Assembly: GCA_007693595.1 (NCBI GenBank)
Contig: REDI01000032.1
Coordinates: 49,302 to 113,301 of the forward strand
Length of the DNA stretch: 64,000 nt
Source of the DNA: Deltaproteobacteria bacterium
GTDB lineage: Bacteria; Myxococcota_A; UBA796; GCA-2862545
Direction: 5' to 3'
Under the pieces are notes generated by a model. The model was not told the DNA's origin, ran no database searches, and saw nothing but the letters and a program-made list of their open reading frames with translations. Position numbers and translations under genes: made by a program. Shown here piece by piece: positions 8,484 to 17,831 of this stretch (position 1 is the stretch's first letter; every line of letters begins with the position of its first letter).

Positions 8484-9329
8484 TCATGGGAGCCGCTGGA
8501 TTTGGAGGTGAAGCAACCCAGGGCCTTCTCCACCGAGTCCAGCGAGGGAGACCGTTAGGTTACGGCGGATCAGACGTCCGAGCAAAGGGTCCCAAGTAGA
8601 CCTGCCTTCGATGCGGATCGAGGGCCCCGCCGCTGTACGGATCTTGCCTCGGTTCGAGAGCAGGACGAGGGGCAGCCCCGCGTCGTCGTGGTCGATCTCG
8701 ACCATGCGTGCCGTAGCGCTGATCTGTTGCCCAGACGTGGGCGGAAGGAGGGCCTCGAAGGGGGCGGTGAGCTCGGGGTCGGGCCAGGGCTCGTGGAGCT
8801 CGACGCGCCGCCTGGGGAGCGAACCGGCGAGCAGGTGATGCACGAGCTGGTCTTCGAAGCAGGCGGCGCGGACGCTGCCGACGCTCTCGCAGCGGGCGTC
8901 GGTAGAGGGAAGCAAGCGGCCATCGACGCGCAGGCTCAAGGAGACGGCGCGTCCTTGGCGCGCGGCCTCCAAGGCCGGGTCTAGGGAGGGGGGAGGGGAG
9001 GGGGTGAGCCGATCTTGGATGTGCCCGCCCGCGCCGATGAGTCGACCCTCGAGGAAGGCGTGGCCCAGGGGATCGACGTCTCGGATCAGGTAGGACCACC
9101 GCTGGGCGAGTCGCTCCTCGCGCCCGCCGTGCTCTCGCTGTACGATGACGAGGTATCGAAGGTCCATCCCGGCCAGAAACCTCCACGCCAGCCGGATCGG
9201 TGGTACGAGGGCGATCGGAGCCGCAGGCGGGCGCCTGACGCACCCCACCGCAGCGAAGGCTGAGGCACTCGCCAGGAATGCGCGGCGAGTGAGAGGAGCT
9301 GGGCCGGGGTCTGGGGCGTGAGCAGACAT
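8484..9329 (-). CDS. Putative lipoprotein with twin-arginine-like signal
   Basis: 281 residues. The N-terminus reads LTRRAFLASASAFAAVGC, a twin Arg before a hydrophobic stretch and a lipobox-like VGC, so export (possibly Tat) and lipid attachment are likely. The mature part is rich in beta strands and Arg. It has two Cys (CESVGSVRAAC) and a segment, SATARMVEIDHDDAGLPLVLLSNRGKI, resembling the outer-face beta repeats of envelope proteins. No enzyme motif is recognised. It lies 16 bases upstream of the regB-type kinase gene, so it may share its transcript. The 62-base gap on its 5' side separates it from the divergent helicase gene. Confidence 0.6.
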   Translation of the reverse strand: MSAHAPDPGPAPLTRRAFLASASAFAAVGCVRRPPAAPIALVPPIRLAWRFLAGMDLRYLVIVQREHGGREERLAQRWSYLIRDVDPLGHAFLEGRLIGAGGHIQDRLTPSPPPSLDPALEAARQGRAVSLSLRVDGRLLPSTDARCESVGSVRAACFEDQLVHHLLAGSLPRRRVELHEPWPDPELTAPFEALLPPTSGQQISATARMVEIDHDDAGLPLVLLSNRGKIRTAAGPSIRIEGRSTWDPLLGRLIRRNLTVSLAGLGGEGPGLLHLQIQRLP

Positions 9330-9391
9330 GGGTCGAGGCTAGCGCATCGCAGGCCGCGAGGCAGGCGCGGCGGTGCGCGATAGCGGCTCCC

Positions 9392-11806
9392 ATGGCCATC
9401 CGCTTTGATGATCAGGCTCGAACCATCGGCTGCGGGGTGCGCGATCTCGTCGAACACGGGCTCGCTTCACCTCACTTGGGCGTTCGACTCGCCCGCTCGA
9501 GCGCGGCGCGAGCCGCCGAAGGCCAGGGGCTCCACCAGCGCTGGCAAGAGGAGCGCCTCGGCGACGATCCGTATTTTCGGGCCGAGCAAGCTCTGAGGCT
9601 CGATCTCATGATCGGTGGTTGGCTCGTTCAGATCCATGGACGGGTCGACGGTCTGTCCTCCGAGGGAGGCCGTCCGGTGATCGAGGAGCTTAAGTCCGCC
9701 GCCCTCGACAGGACGGGACTGTGGCGCACCCGCCTCGAAGACTGGCCAGAGTTCGCCGCTCAGCTCCGAGTCTATCTCTGGATGCTCTCCCGCCGGGGGC
9801 AGCCCGAGGCGGTCGGCCGACTCGTGCTCCTCTCCGTGCTCGACGGGAGTCGGCACGTGTTGGGGGTGGCGCCAGCGATCGAGGCGACCGAGGAGCGGGT
9901 TCACCGCACCCTGGAGCGCTGGGTCGCGGAGCGAGAAGACCGGATCGCTTGGATGCAAGAACGTCAGCGGTGGTCGATCCCCTGGCCGTACCCTCAGCAA
10001 CGCCCAGGACAAGGCTCGATCTGTGCGCAGGTGAGCCTGAGCCTGGGCGCGGGCCGGCCCCTGTTCGTCCAAGCGCCAACGGGCCTCGGCAAGACGGCCC
10101 CGGTCCTGATCGCCACGCTCCGCCATGCCCTCGCGACGGGGCGCCAGGTGCTCTGGCTCACGGCTCGCACCACCCACCAGGAGGTGGCGCTTCAGACAGC
10201 CCGCGATCTCCTGAGCGTCGGAGCCCCCCTGCGGGTGGTCGTGATCACCGCCCGCGAGAAGGCGTGCCTGATGGAGACCGTGGACTGTCGGGCCGAGGTC
10301 TGTCCTTTTGCGGAGCGGTACCACGACAAGCTCGCTGCGGAGGAGCCGCAGCGGACGGTCCTCGATCCGGGCCCGGCCGATCCGATGCGGATCCGCGAGA
10401 TCTCAGAGCAGATCCAGGTCTGCCCTTACCAGCTCGCCGTCGACGCAGCCCGCCGGGCCGATCTGGTCATCGCCGACTACAACTATGTCTTTGACCCCGA
10501 CGTCGCGGGCTCGACCCTCTTTGGCGAGGAGCCCTCGGGTTGGACGGTCATCGTCGACGAGGCCCACCAGCTCATAGAGCGGGGGCGAGGCTATGGCTCT
10601 CCGAGTCTCTGCCGTCGGACCTGCGCGCGGTCGCGGGACGCGCTGGCGCGAGCCGGCGAAGCCCTGGCGGGCGTGGCGCGGCTCGCCGAGGACATCGAGG
10701 AACAGATCGCCCTCGAGATCCGGTCTTCTCTCCACGCCGATCAGACCGAGGCCCTGTGCACCCCCGATCGAGGGGCCTGGGCGGCGCTCGCCCGACGGAT
10801 CGACACCCTCGCCTCGGACTACGCGCTGCTCCGGCTCCAGCACCCTGAGCTGCTCGGGGACGAGGATCCTTGGACCGACCTCGCCCGCGCGGTGCTGCGT
10901 TTCTCCGCTGTGCTGGAGCGAGCAGGCCCTGAAACGGTCGGGATCTCTGAACCGGACGCCGTGCGGCTCCTTTGCCTCGATCCGTCCGGCCTGCTGGGGG
11001 CTCGTCTCGCCTCGCTCGGGGGCTTCGTGGGCTGCTCCGCCACCCTCACCCCGGTGTCCTTCTACCGCGACCTGATGGGGATCCCCCCCGAGACCCTCGA
11101 CGTCCTGGATGTGCCGAGCCCGTTCCCTGCCGCGCTGCGTAAGGTCTTGGTCGCACCTCGAGTCTCGACACGCTTCGCCGACCGCGAGGCGCACCGTGAA
11201 CGGATCGCGCGCCTCGTCGTCGATCTCTTGGTCGAGATCCCAGGGAACGTCGCCGTGTTCACCTCGAGCTTCGCCGTCCTCCACGAGCTCTTCGAGCGCG
11301 TGATCGGGGTCGTGGAGGATCGGGAGTGTCTGCTCCAGCAACCTGGCATGGCGGAGGACGCGAGGCGTCGGTTCGTCGCGCGCCTCCGTTCGGGCGGGCG
11401 GCCGGTGGTCCTCGGGGCGGTCTTAGGTGGGATCTTCGCGGAGGGCATCGACCTGCCCGGCGACGCCCTCCTCGCGGTGATCGTGATCGGGCCAGGCCTC
11501 CCTCCTGTAGGGCTGGAGCGCGACCTGCTTCGGCATCGATACCAGTCCACCTACGGCCAGGGCTTCGCCTATGCCTCGTTGATTCCAGGGATGACCAAGG
11601 TGATCCAAGCCTCGGGCCGGGTGGTGCGGGGCCCGACCGATCGAGGGTGTGTCGTGCTCGTGGGCCAGCGCTTCCGGTGGCGGGACTTCGCGGGGATGCT
11701 CCCGCAGACCTGGGAGGTCGAGATCCCTGACGACCCTGTCAGAACACTCCGTGCGTTCTTTGCCTCCCTCCCCGACTCCGACGCGGTAGAGGGGGGAGAG
11801 GAGTAG
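9392..11806 (+). CDS. PD-(D/E)XK nuclease fused to an XPD/DinG-like Fe-S helicase
   Basis: 804 residues. The N-terminal part (about 1-190) carries RecB/Cas4-family nuclease motifs: Asp86 in HGRVDG, Glu99-Leu-Lys101 in EELKSA, and Gln124/Tyr128 (QLRVY). The helicase has Walker A APTGLGKT (228-235). Four cysteines (292, 299, 304 and 344, the last in QVCPYQ) are spaced as in the 4Fe-4S domain of XPD/DinG enzymes. The DEAH box is at 389-392. C-terminal motifs include GCSATL, VFTSSFAV, GGIFAEGIDLPG and QASGRVVRG. It should unwind DNA in the 5'-3' direction and cut it, suggesting a repair or processing role. The next gene starts 8 bases downstream. Confidence 0.88.
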   Translation: MAIRFDDQARTIGCGVRDLVEHGLASPHLGVRLARSSAARAAEGQGLHQRWQEERLGDDPYFRAEQALRLDLMIGGWLVQIHGRVDGLSSEGGRPVIEELKSAALDRTGLWRTRLEDWPEFAAQLRVYLWMLSRRGQPEAVGRLVLLSVLDGSRHVLGVAPAIEATEERVHRTLERWVAEREDRIAWMQERQRWSIPWPYPQQRPGQGSICAQVSLSLGAGRPLFVQAPTGLGKTAPVLIATLRHALATGRQVLWLTARTTHQEVALQTARDLLSVGAPLRVVVITAREKACLMETVDCRAEVCPFAERYHDKLAAEEPQRTVLDPGPADPMRIREISEQIQVCPYQLAVDAARRADLVIADYNYVFDPDVAGSTLFGEEPSGWTVIVDEAHQLIERGRGYGSPSLCRRTCARSRDALARAGEALAGVARLAEDIEEQIALEIRSSLHADQTEALCTPDRGAWAALARRIDTLASDYALLRLQHPELLGDEDPWTDLARAVLRFSAVLERAGPETVGISEPDAVRLLCLDPSGLLGARLASLGGFVGCSATLTPVSFYRDLMGIPPETLDVLDVPSPFPAALRKVLVAPRVSTRFADREAHRERIARLVVDLLVEIPGNVAVFTSSFAVLHELFERVIGVVEDRECLLQQPGMAEDARRRFVARLRSGGRPVVLGAVLGGIFAEGIDLPGDALLAVIVIGPGLPPVGLERDLLRHRYQSTYGQGFAYASLIPGMTKVIQASGRVVRGPTDRGCVVLVGQRFRWRDFAGMLPQTWEVEIPDDPVRTLRAFFASLPDSDAVEGGEE

Positions 11807-11814
11807 CGCTTGGC

Positions 11815-13233
11815 GTGATCGACATCGCTGCCATCCGGCGCCTGAAGGAGCGCCGTAGACCTTGGGATCGGCTCGAGCGCAAGGTTGTCAAGATGCACCT
11901 TCGTCACGCCGACTCGGTGCCTGACACCTTGCTCGACACGGTGCGCTATGTGATTTCGTTCGCGCGACTGACGGTGGTGCGCAACCGCGACGGCGAAGAC
12001 ATCGATGTCAGCGGCCCCTTGGCGCTCCACGCCCAGCAGGTGCGCGAGGTGCTCGAGCCTTCGGTCGAGCTCGCCTCCGACCTCTGGGAGGTGGTGCGCG
12101 TGCTCCCGGAGCTCTCCCAGAAGACGCGGGTGGCCCGCGCGTCCCTACTCGAACACCTGCCGATCGACCGCGAGAGCCTGGAGCGCGAGGTCACCCAGCG
12201 CAACCTGGTCGTTGTCTCGGGGGGCGGCGGTGGGGCGGGCTACGTCTACCTCGGCGCCTATCAACTCCTCGCCCGGCACGATCACGTGCCCGACTTGCTG
12301 GTCGGGACCTCCATCGGTGCGCTCACCTCGCTCTTTCGCGCCCGTCGGCGCCCCTTCGAGCTCGCGCCCATCGTCGAAGCCTCCAAGCACCTGGCCTGGG
12401 GCAATGTGTTGCGGGTGCTCGAGAGCGAGTCCCGCTATGGTTTGCCTGCGACCCTCAGGATCTACCTGCGCGAGGCGCTCAGCGAGCTCTTCCTCCGTGA
12501 CGACGGCGAGCCCCTCCGGCTCTCGGACCTCCCGATCAAGACCTACGTCATGGCCACCGGGATCACCGTCGATGCCCTCAAGCACGACCTCGACTACTAT
12601 GAGCACCTCATCGAGGGTGACGTCGGTCGTTCGACGCGCGACCGGGTGCGGGGGGTCACCCGAGCGATCAGCGTCCTGCGCGAGTTTATCGCGCGTCGCG
12701 ACGCCTTGGTCGAGCTCGCCTTGGGGTGGTCTCCAGGCACCGAGGAGTTCGACGCCCTCGACGCCGCCGGCTTCTCGGCCTCCGTCCCAGGGGTCTTGCA
12801 TTACGACGTCCTCCGCGACGACGAGCGGATGCGCCGCTTACTCGACGATCTCTACGCTGCTTACGGGATCACCCGCTTGGGCGAGGGGGGCATGGTCGCC
12901 AACGTCGCCGCGAGGGTCGGGTGGGCTTCGAGCGTCGGGGGTGACCTCGGCGTACGCCAGCCCTTCGTGCTCGCTCTGGACTGCTTCGCTCCCAACCCCC
13001 GGCGGATCGCCTGGCTGCCCATCCAGCAGCTCGTGCGCGCCGCCAACGTCGATCGCGATCGAAAGTACGCCGATCTCTACCTGCCCATGCCCCGCACCCT
13101 CTCGCCCATGAACGTGGTGCCGCCTATCCGTGATGCCCTGCTCGCCACGCGGTGGGGTCGCGACGCCCTTCAGCCTCATATGCCCTACATCAACCTGATG
13201 ATGCGGCCTATTCAGGTGCTCGACGGACCCTGA
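11815..13233 (+). CDS. Patatin-like phospholipase-family protein
   Basis: 472 residues starting at GTG, 8 bases after the helicase stop and preceded by AGAGGAG. After a helical N-terminal region of about 125 residues comes the patatin core. The oxyanion-hole loop is SGGGGGAGYVYLGAYQLL (135-152), and the nucleophile is Ser166 in GTSIG. The position that normally holds Asp of the Ser-Asp dyad (DGG) reads Glu357-Gly-Gly (LGEGGMVANVAARV), a conservative but unusual change. Patatins hydrolyse acyl groups from lipids, often as toxins or in lipid turnover. The long N-terminal region resembles that of predicted intracellular lipases rather than secreted ExoU-type toxins, and no signal peptide is seen. 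Activity is likely but unproven because of the Glu. Confidence 0.78.
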   Translation: MIDIAAIRRLKERRRPWDRLERKVVKMHLRHADSVPDTLLDTVRYVISFARLTVVRNRDGEDIDVSGPLALHAQQVREVLEPSVELASDLWEVVRVLPELSQKTRVARASLLEHLPIDRESLEREVTQRNLVVVSGGGGGAGYVYLGAYQLLARHDHVPDLLVGTSIGALTSLFRARRRPFELAPIVEASKHLAWGNVLRVLESESRYGLPATLRIYLREALSELFLRDDGEPLRLSDLPIKTYVMATGITVDALKHDLDYYEHLIEGDVGRSTRDRVRGVTRAISVLREFIARRDALVELALGWSPGTEEFDALDAAGFSASVPGVLHYDVLRDDERMRRLLDDLYAAYGITRLGEGGMVANVAARVGWASSVGGDLGVRQPFVLALDCFAPNPRRIAWLPIQQLVRAANVDRDRKYADLYLPMPRTLSPMNVVPPIRDALLATRWGRDALQPHMPYINLMMRPIQVLDGP

Positions 13234-13237
13234 TCCC

Positions 13238-14020
13238 TCAGCCGCCCCTCCGCGCCAGGGCGAGCAGCTCGTCGTGCAGGAGCCCGTTGCTCACCACCAC
13301 CCCGTTCACCAGTGGCTTGGGCTGGTTGAAGCGGTAGGGTTGCCCCGAGGTCCCCGTGACCCTGCCGCCGGCTGCCAGCACGATCGCCGTCGCCCCCGCC
13401 ACGTCCCACTCGCTCCGTGGGCGAGGGGTAAAGGTCGCGTCTGCCTGGCCGATCCCGACGAGACCCATCTTGTAGGCGACCGAGCCGACCGGCTCGAGGT
13501 GAGCGAGCCCCTGCCATGCATCGAACATGCCCTTCCGAAGCTCGCTCCGGCTCACCACGATCCGTCCCCCTTCGAGCGAGGAGCGATCGGTGGTCCGAAC
13601 GGGGGCGCCGTCGAGCCAGGCCCCTTCGCCCACGATCCCGACGATGACCTGCCCGCGCACCGGATGCACCAGGACCCCGAGGACCGGGCGTCCCTCGACC
13701 ACGAGCCCGACACTGACGACGAACTCGGGCACCCGATCGACAAACTCGCGGGTTCCGTCGAGAGGATCGAGGATCCAGACCCGGCGCTTGCCCAGGCGAT
13801 CGGGCGCGTCCACCGACTCCTCAGAGAGGATCCCGTCGTCGGGAAAGGCCGTGCGCAGGTGATCTTGCAGGATCGCATCCGCGGCGAGGTCCGCCTCGGT
13901 TAGGGGGCCCTTGCCTTGGTCCTTATCGGTGACCCAGGCGTCGTCACGCCGCCAGATCTCGTGGATGGCTGCGGACGCTGCGGTGGCAGCGCGCACGGCG
14001 ACGTCGCGTTCCTTGTGCAT
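13238..14020 (-). CDS. cysQ: 3'(2'),5'-bisphosphate nucleotidase / inositol monophosphatase family
   Basis: 260 residues, the usual length. Metal-binding motifs are present: ILSEES (first Glu ligand), WILDPLDGTREF (DPxDGT), and EWDVAGATAIVLAAGG near the C-terminus. The DPLDGTREF form and the overall sequence favour CysQ, which removes the 3' phosphate from phosphoadenosine phosphate in sulphate metabolism, over inositol phosphatase. It lies 21 bases downstream of the heparinase-family gene in the same direction, so the two are probably co-transcribed. If that enzyme acts on sulphated sugars, the pairing would make sense, but this is inference. Confidence 0.88.
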   Translation of the reverse strand: MHKERDVAVRAATAASAAIHEIWRRDDAWVTDKDQGKGPLTEADLAADAILQDHLRTAFPDDGILSEESVDAPDRLGKRRVWILDPLDGTREFVDRVPEFVVSVGLVVEGRPVLGVLVHPVRGQVIVGIVGEGAWLDGAPVRTTDRSSLEGGRIVVSRSELRKGMFDAWQGLAHLEPVGSVAYKMGLVGIGQADATFTPRPRSEWDVAGATAIVLAAGGRVTGTSGQPYRFNQPKPLVNGVVVSNGLLHDELLALARRGG

Positions 14021-14041
14021 GGAGGGCTCCGGGGTCAGGGG

Positions 14042-15748
14042 TCACTCGAGCGGCGGTGAGTGCGCCGGGTCGGGGGCAGGTTCTTGAACCGTGAGGGTAA
14101 AGCCACCCCGGCATGGCGCCTGACCATAATCCAGCTCGATCTGGCGGGTGGTCTGCTCGGTGCCGAAGTCGGGCCACCAGGGCGCCACGCGCACGCGCAA
14201 CGTCGCTGTGGTTCGCAAGGTGATCCGGTGGGTGTCGAGGATCAGGGTCGCGCCGGTCGGCGTGGGATGCACGACGACGTCGGGGTGAAGGAGCAGACGG
14301 GCGACGGCCTGCTGACCTCGTCCGCCGTCGACGTGGTCTTCGACGAAGAGGCGCAGCCCACGAAGATCGAAGCGACGTCGATGGCGGGGGCTCCCCTCGA
14401 GGTGGGCGAAGCCATCGTGCTGGCCGGCGAGGACGAAGCCGTCGCCGCGCGGCGCCCAGGTGGTGCGGCGCACCTGGGGGCGACGACCGATCCGAAAGGC
14501 GTCGAACATCTCGGCCTGATCGTGGTCGTCGAGGGTCAGGGTGTTGTGCGCCACGGTGCCACGGGCGTAGGCTCGGATAGGGCCCTTTTGGTAGGCGTAG
14601 ACGCCGGTGTCGATGATCACGCGCCGGCCGCCCACCGACCACTCGAAGCTGAACACGTCGGCGTGGCCGTGCGCGGGCAGATCGTCGGGGGCGACGGGCC
14701 CGCAGTCGACCAGCAGGAGCTGATCGGGGCTGCGATGCACCGCGAGGGACTGGCCACCGATGAGGGCGGTGAGGGGTGCCGCGGGGATCTCTTGGCCCGT
14801 GAGGTTCGTGTAGGCGTGCAGGAGGGCGGCGGGTGGAGAGGCGGTGTGCAGGCCCCCGTCCGAGAACAGGCTGGGGCGGCCGTCGGGGTGCGTGGTGAGG
14901 ACGATGGCGGTGGCCATGCGGTTCAGCGCCTCGAGGAGGCGCACGCGGACCTCGCCGTCGGGGAGGGCCTGCCAGAGCTGGAGGAGATCGGCGAAGACCT
15001 GGAGGTGGTAGGCCGGGCTGCCCTCGAAATGGAGCCCGTCGGAGTGGATCTGGTGATCGAGCTCCGCGGGGAGTCGCTGGAGAACCACGCCCAGCCATCG
15101 TTCGGCGTCGGGGCCATGAAAGCAGGCCGCGCCCCACCCGAGCGCCATGAGATCTCGGAGGAGGTGGTTGCCGCGAACGTCGAGCTCGAGGTTCCGATAG
15201 AGAAAGCCAAGCTGCTCGAGGAGCGAGGCCTGAACCTTGACGCGAAAGCCCTCAGGCAGCTCGCGGGTCGGGAGCTCACGCATCCAGGTGACGACCCGAC
15301 TCGCGAGGGTGTAGCCGTTCCACGAGGCGATCCAGTAGCGCGGCTCATAGGGTCGGACCTGGTCGATCCACGAGCTGAGGATCTCGATGAAGCGCGGGTC
15401 GGGGAGGGCGGCGCACCAGCGGTGCTCGTGCAGGTGGACGAGCTGCAGATCGGTGCCGGAGAAGCCGGTCTGGGGAGTCCACGGGAGGTCGGGCCCTAGC
15501 GGGAGATCGTAGCCGTGCAGATGTAGGGTGTTCGGGCTCAAGACGGGATGTTGCTGGGGCACGCGCCGCCTCGGCCAGCGATCGAGGGGTAGGGGCTGCG
15601 CTCGGGTGCCGTGCGCCAGGGGGGTAGAGAAGCCCACCGAGGCGAGGCCCAGTCGGACCCTGCGTTTGGCGCGGTACAGCGCCCGCCACGCCAGCCGGTC
15701 GGGCGGGGTCTTGAGCATCATGCGCGCGAGCGCGGCGCGGTGGGACAC
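14042..15748 (-). CDS. Heparinase II/III-family polysaccharide lyase-like protein
   Basis: 568 residues from a GTG at 15748 with a very strong GAGGAGGAG just upstream; an ATG 54 bases earlier has none. The N-terminal alpha/alpha toroid (about 100-310) contains DVRGNHLLRDLMAL and DGLHFEGSPAYHLQVF. The C-terminal beta-sandwich begins around residue 330 with AHGHADVFSFEWSVGG and GTVAHNTLTLDDHDQAEM, both hallmarks of the heparinase II/III domain. Family members cleave uronic-acid-containing glycans by beta-elimination. No signal peptide is evident. In many bacteria such proteins sit in exopolysaccharide clusters, but here only cysQ is adjacent. Confidence 0.85.
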   Translation of the reverse strand: MSHRAALARMMLKTPPDRLAWRALYRAKRRVRLGLASVGFSTPLAHGTRAQPLPLDRWPRRRVPQQHPVLSPNTLHLHGYDLPLGPDLPWTPQTGFSGTDLQLVHLHEHRWCAALPDPRFIEILSSWIDQVRPYEPRYWIASWNGYTLASRVVTWMRELPTRELPEGFRVKVQASLLEQLGFLYRNLELDVRGNHLLRDLMALGWGAACFHGPDAERWLGVVLQRLPAELDHQIHSDGLHFEGSPAYHLQVFADLLQLWQALPDGEVRVRLLEALNRMATAIVLTTHPDGRPSLFSDGGLHTASPPAALLHAYTNLTGQEIPAAPLTALIGGQSLAVHRSPDQLLLVDCGPVAPDDLPAHGHADVFSFEWSVGGRRVIIDTGVYAYQKGPIRAYARGTVAHNTLTLDDHDQAEMFDAFRIGRRPQVRRTTWAPRGDGFVLAGQHDGFAHLEGSPRHRRRFDLRGLRLFVEDHVDGGRGQQAVARLLLHPDVVVHPTPTGATLILDTHRITLRTTATLRVRVAPWWPDFGTEQTTRQIELDYGQAPCRGGFTLTVQEPAPDPAHSPPLE

Positions 15749-15843
15749 GGCTCCTCCTCGCCGGAGCGTGTATCCGATCGTGGCCTGCGGGATCGACTCC
15801 AATCAGGCGAGGCGACGGGCGGGACTTCGGTTAGGATCGACCC

Positions 15844-17700
15844 ATGATGATCTGGCTGATCATGCTGTGCTCGCTGGCGTGGGGCTCTCCATGGCCCGAG
15901 CTGAGCTTCGAGCCTGCCGGCGGCTCAACCGAGTCCGAATCCGCGGTCGTCGTGGGGATCGACCGCTACCTCATGGTCGACGAGGTCCCCGGCGCGACCC
16001 GCAACGCCGAAGACTGGTACCGCTACCTCACGGTCTCTCGGGGGCTCCCCGCTTCACACGTAAGGCTCCTCCGTGACACCGAAGGAACGAGGGAGCGCAT
16101 CTTGGGGGCCGTCGAGACCGCGGCGGGTCAGGCGGGGCCGGGTGGCACGGTGTGGGTGGTCTTCATCGGCCATGGCGTGCCGATGCCCGACGGGCGCGAT
16201 GGAGCCTTGGTCGGGGCCGACGCCCAGGGGGAGCCCGACGCGCTCTACCCCCGCAGTGTTCAGCGCGGCGAGATCCTCAAACGTCTCGAAGGGAGCCGGG
16301 GGGTTCTGTTGCTCGATGCGTGCTTCTCTGGGCGCTCGGCGCGCGGCTCACTCATGCCTGGCACCCAGTTCTTGGTCCCGAGCTGGACCGGCGCCCAGAC
16401 CCAAGCGGTGGTTCTCTCGGCCGGGGCGGCGCACGAGTTCGCAGGACCGCTTCCTGGCGGAGGGCGACCCGCGTACAGCTACCTCGCCCTGGGCGGACTG
16501 CTAGGCTGGGCCGACGGCGATGGCGACGGCGAGGTCACCGCCGAGGAGCTCACCCGCTACACGCGCGACGCCCTTCAAGCCACGGTCACGGGGCGCACCC
16601 AGACCCCCGAGCGCCAGGGACCCGATCGGGTGCTGAGTCGGGGCGCTCTCGTCCAGGGCCCGAACCTCAGCGAGGTGGTGATCCGCTCCCCGCCCCCCTT
16701 GCGCGGCGGGCTCTCTCACGGTTCCGAGCCGTGGCAACGTCTCGAAGCGCTTCACCAAGACCGCCAAGGTCGTCTCGACGCCGATCTCGCGTCGCTCTCG
16801 CACGCGGGCCTTCCCGACGACGCGACCCTCGAAGCGCTGGAGCGTCGACGGGCCGCGCTCCTCGATGAGGCCTACCGCGGCTACCGGGCCCTGCTGCCCC
16901 TCCTCGAGGCCGGCGGCCCCGATGCGGTTCAGGCAGCTCGAGCCTACGTCGTGCGGTATCGAGCCGCTGCGATCGAGCAGGGTGACCATCGGCTCCCTGC
17001 GTCAGTCCCTTGGGTTGACCGTGTGGTCGCTTGGATCGAGAGCGGCGATCTCAGCTCCAGATCCTCCACCGTCACCATCCCTCCACCACCGCGGCGGACC
17101 GAGATCCCCTGGGGCCTGTGGCGCGACTCGTCCAGCGGTCTGAGCCAGGCCATCGAGGCGGATCCCGGACGAGCCTTCGAGGTCTACCTGGCGGTCTTCC
17201 ACCTGGGGGACCAGATCCAGACGCGCTGCGGAGCCTCGTGCGAAGACATCCAGCGAGCGGCCAACCTCTTGCGGACCGATGCCCTCACCTATGGATCCGC
17301 CCGGAGCGATCGACGGTTGTCCGGCCTGGACGATCGCGAGCTCGGCTATGTCTTGCTGGGGATCCGCGCCGAGGGGCGAGATCACTGGTACGCTGCCGCC
17401 GGCAACGAGCGCCCGCTGCTCTCGGTTGAGGGCTGGGAGGGCTTCGTCGACGCCGTCGCCAGCCGTCGCAACGCCTGGCACCTTCGGGCGGGGCTCCTTC
17501 AGATCTCCGACCATCTGACCCGCAAGGGGGCGAGCGGTCGGTGCGTCGAGAGGATCGAGCAGCAGCAAGATACGCTGCTCCGGTCCTTCTCCCGCCTCGC
17601 CCTCGATCCCACCGAGCCGGGCTTCCCCGACAGCGCGGGTCTGGCCGATCTCCTCTCGAGGGCCACGCGGCTGGCCCGACGCGCAGAGCGCTGTCGCTGA
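15844..17700 (+). CDS. Secreted caspase-like (peptidase C14) protein with EF-hand loop
   Basis: 618 residues. A signal peptide (MMIWLIMLCSLAWGSPW) is followed by a caspase-fold domain (about 33-240). Catalytic His110 is in VWVVFIGHG and Cys160 is in LLLDACFSGRS. Residues 224-235 (DGDGDGEVTAEE) form a perfect EF-hand Ca loop (Asp at 1, 3 and 5, Gly at 6, hydrophobic at 8, Glu at 12) inside the peptidase domain after a GGLLGWA helix. The remaining 350 residues are mostly helical and Arg-rich with no known domain. Ca-activated metacaspase-type proteolysis is a reasonable inference. Bacterial homologues are often involved in cell death or surface processing. It is transcribed alone, divergent from the heparinase gene. 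Confidence 0.85.
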   Translation: MMIWLIMLCSLAWGSPWPELSFEPAGGSTESESAVVVGIDRYLMVDEVPGATRNAEDWYRYLTVSRGLPASHVRLLRDTEGTRERILGAVETAAGQAGPGGTVWVVFIGHGVPMPDGRDGALVGADAQGEPDALYPRSVQRGEILKRLEGSRGVLLLDACFSGRSARGSLMPGTQFLVPSWTGAQTQAVVLSAGAAHEFAGPLPGGGRPAYSYLALGGLLGWADGDGDGEVTAEELTRYTRDALQATVTGRTQTPERQGPDRVLSRGALVQGPNLSEVVIRSPPPLRGGLSHGSEPWQRLEALHQDRQGRLDADLASLSHAGLPDDATLEALERRRAALLDEAYRGYRALLPLLEAGGPDAVQAARAYVVRYRAAAIEQGDHRLPASVPWVDRVVAWIESGDLSSRSSTVTIPPPPRRTEIPWGLWRDSSSGLSQAIEADPGRAFEVYLAVFHLGDQIQTRCGASCEDIQRAANLLRTDALTYGSARSDRRLSGLDDRELGYVLLGIRAEGRDHWYAAAGNERPLLSVEGWEGFVDAVASRRNAWHLRAGLLQISDHLTRKGASGRCVERIEQQQDTLLRSFSRLALDPTEPGFPDSAGLADLLSRATRLARRAERCR

Positions 17701-17831
17701 GCCTCTGGGGCGAGCGGCGAGGCTCCTCGGTCTTAGCTGGAAGATAAGCGGACACCGCGCTAGCAGTCCGTAGACTCACGCGCCGGCCTCGCGACGGCAG
17801 GCGCCCCGCTCACCCCGCCCTGGAGCCTCGC

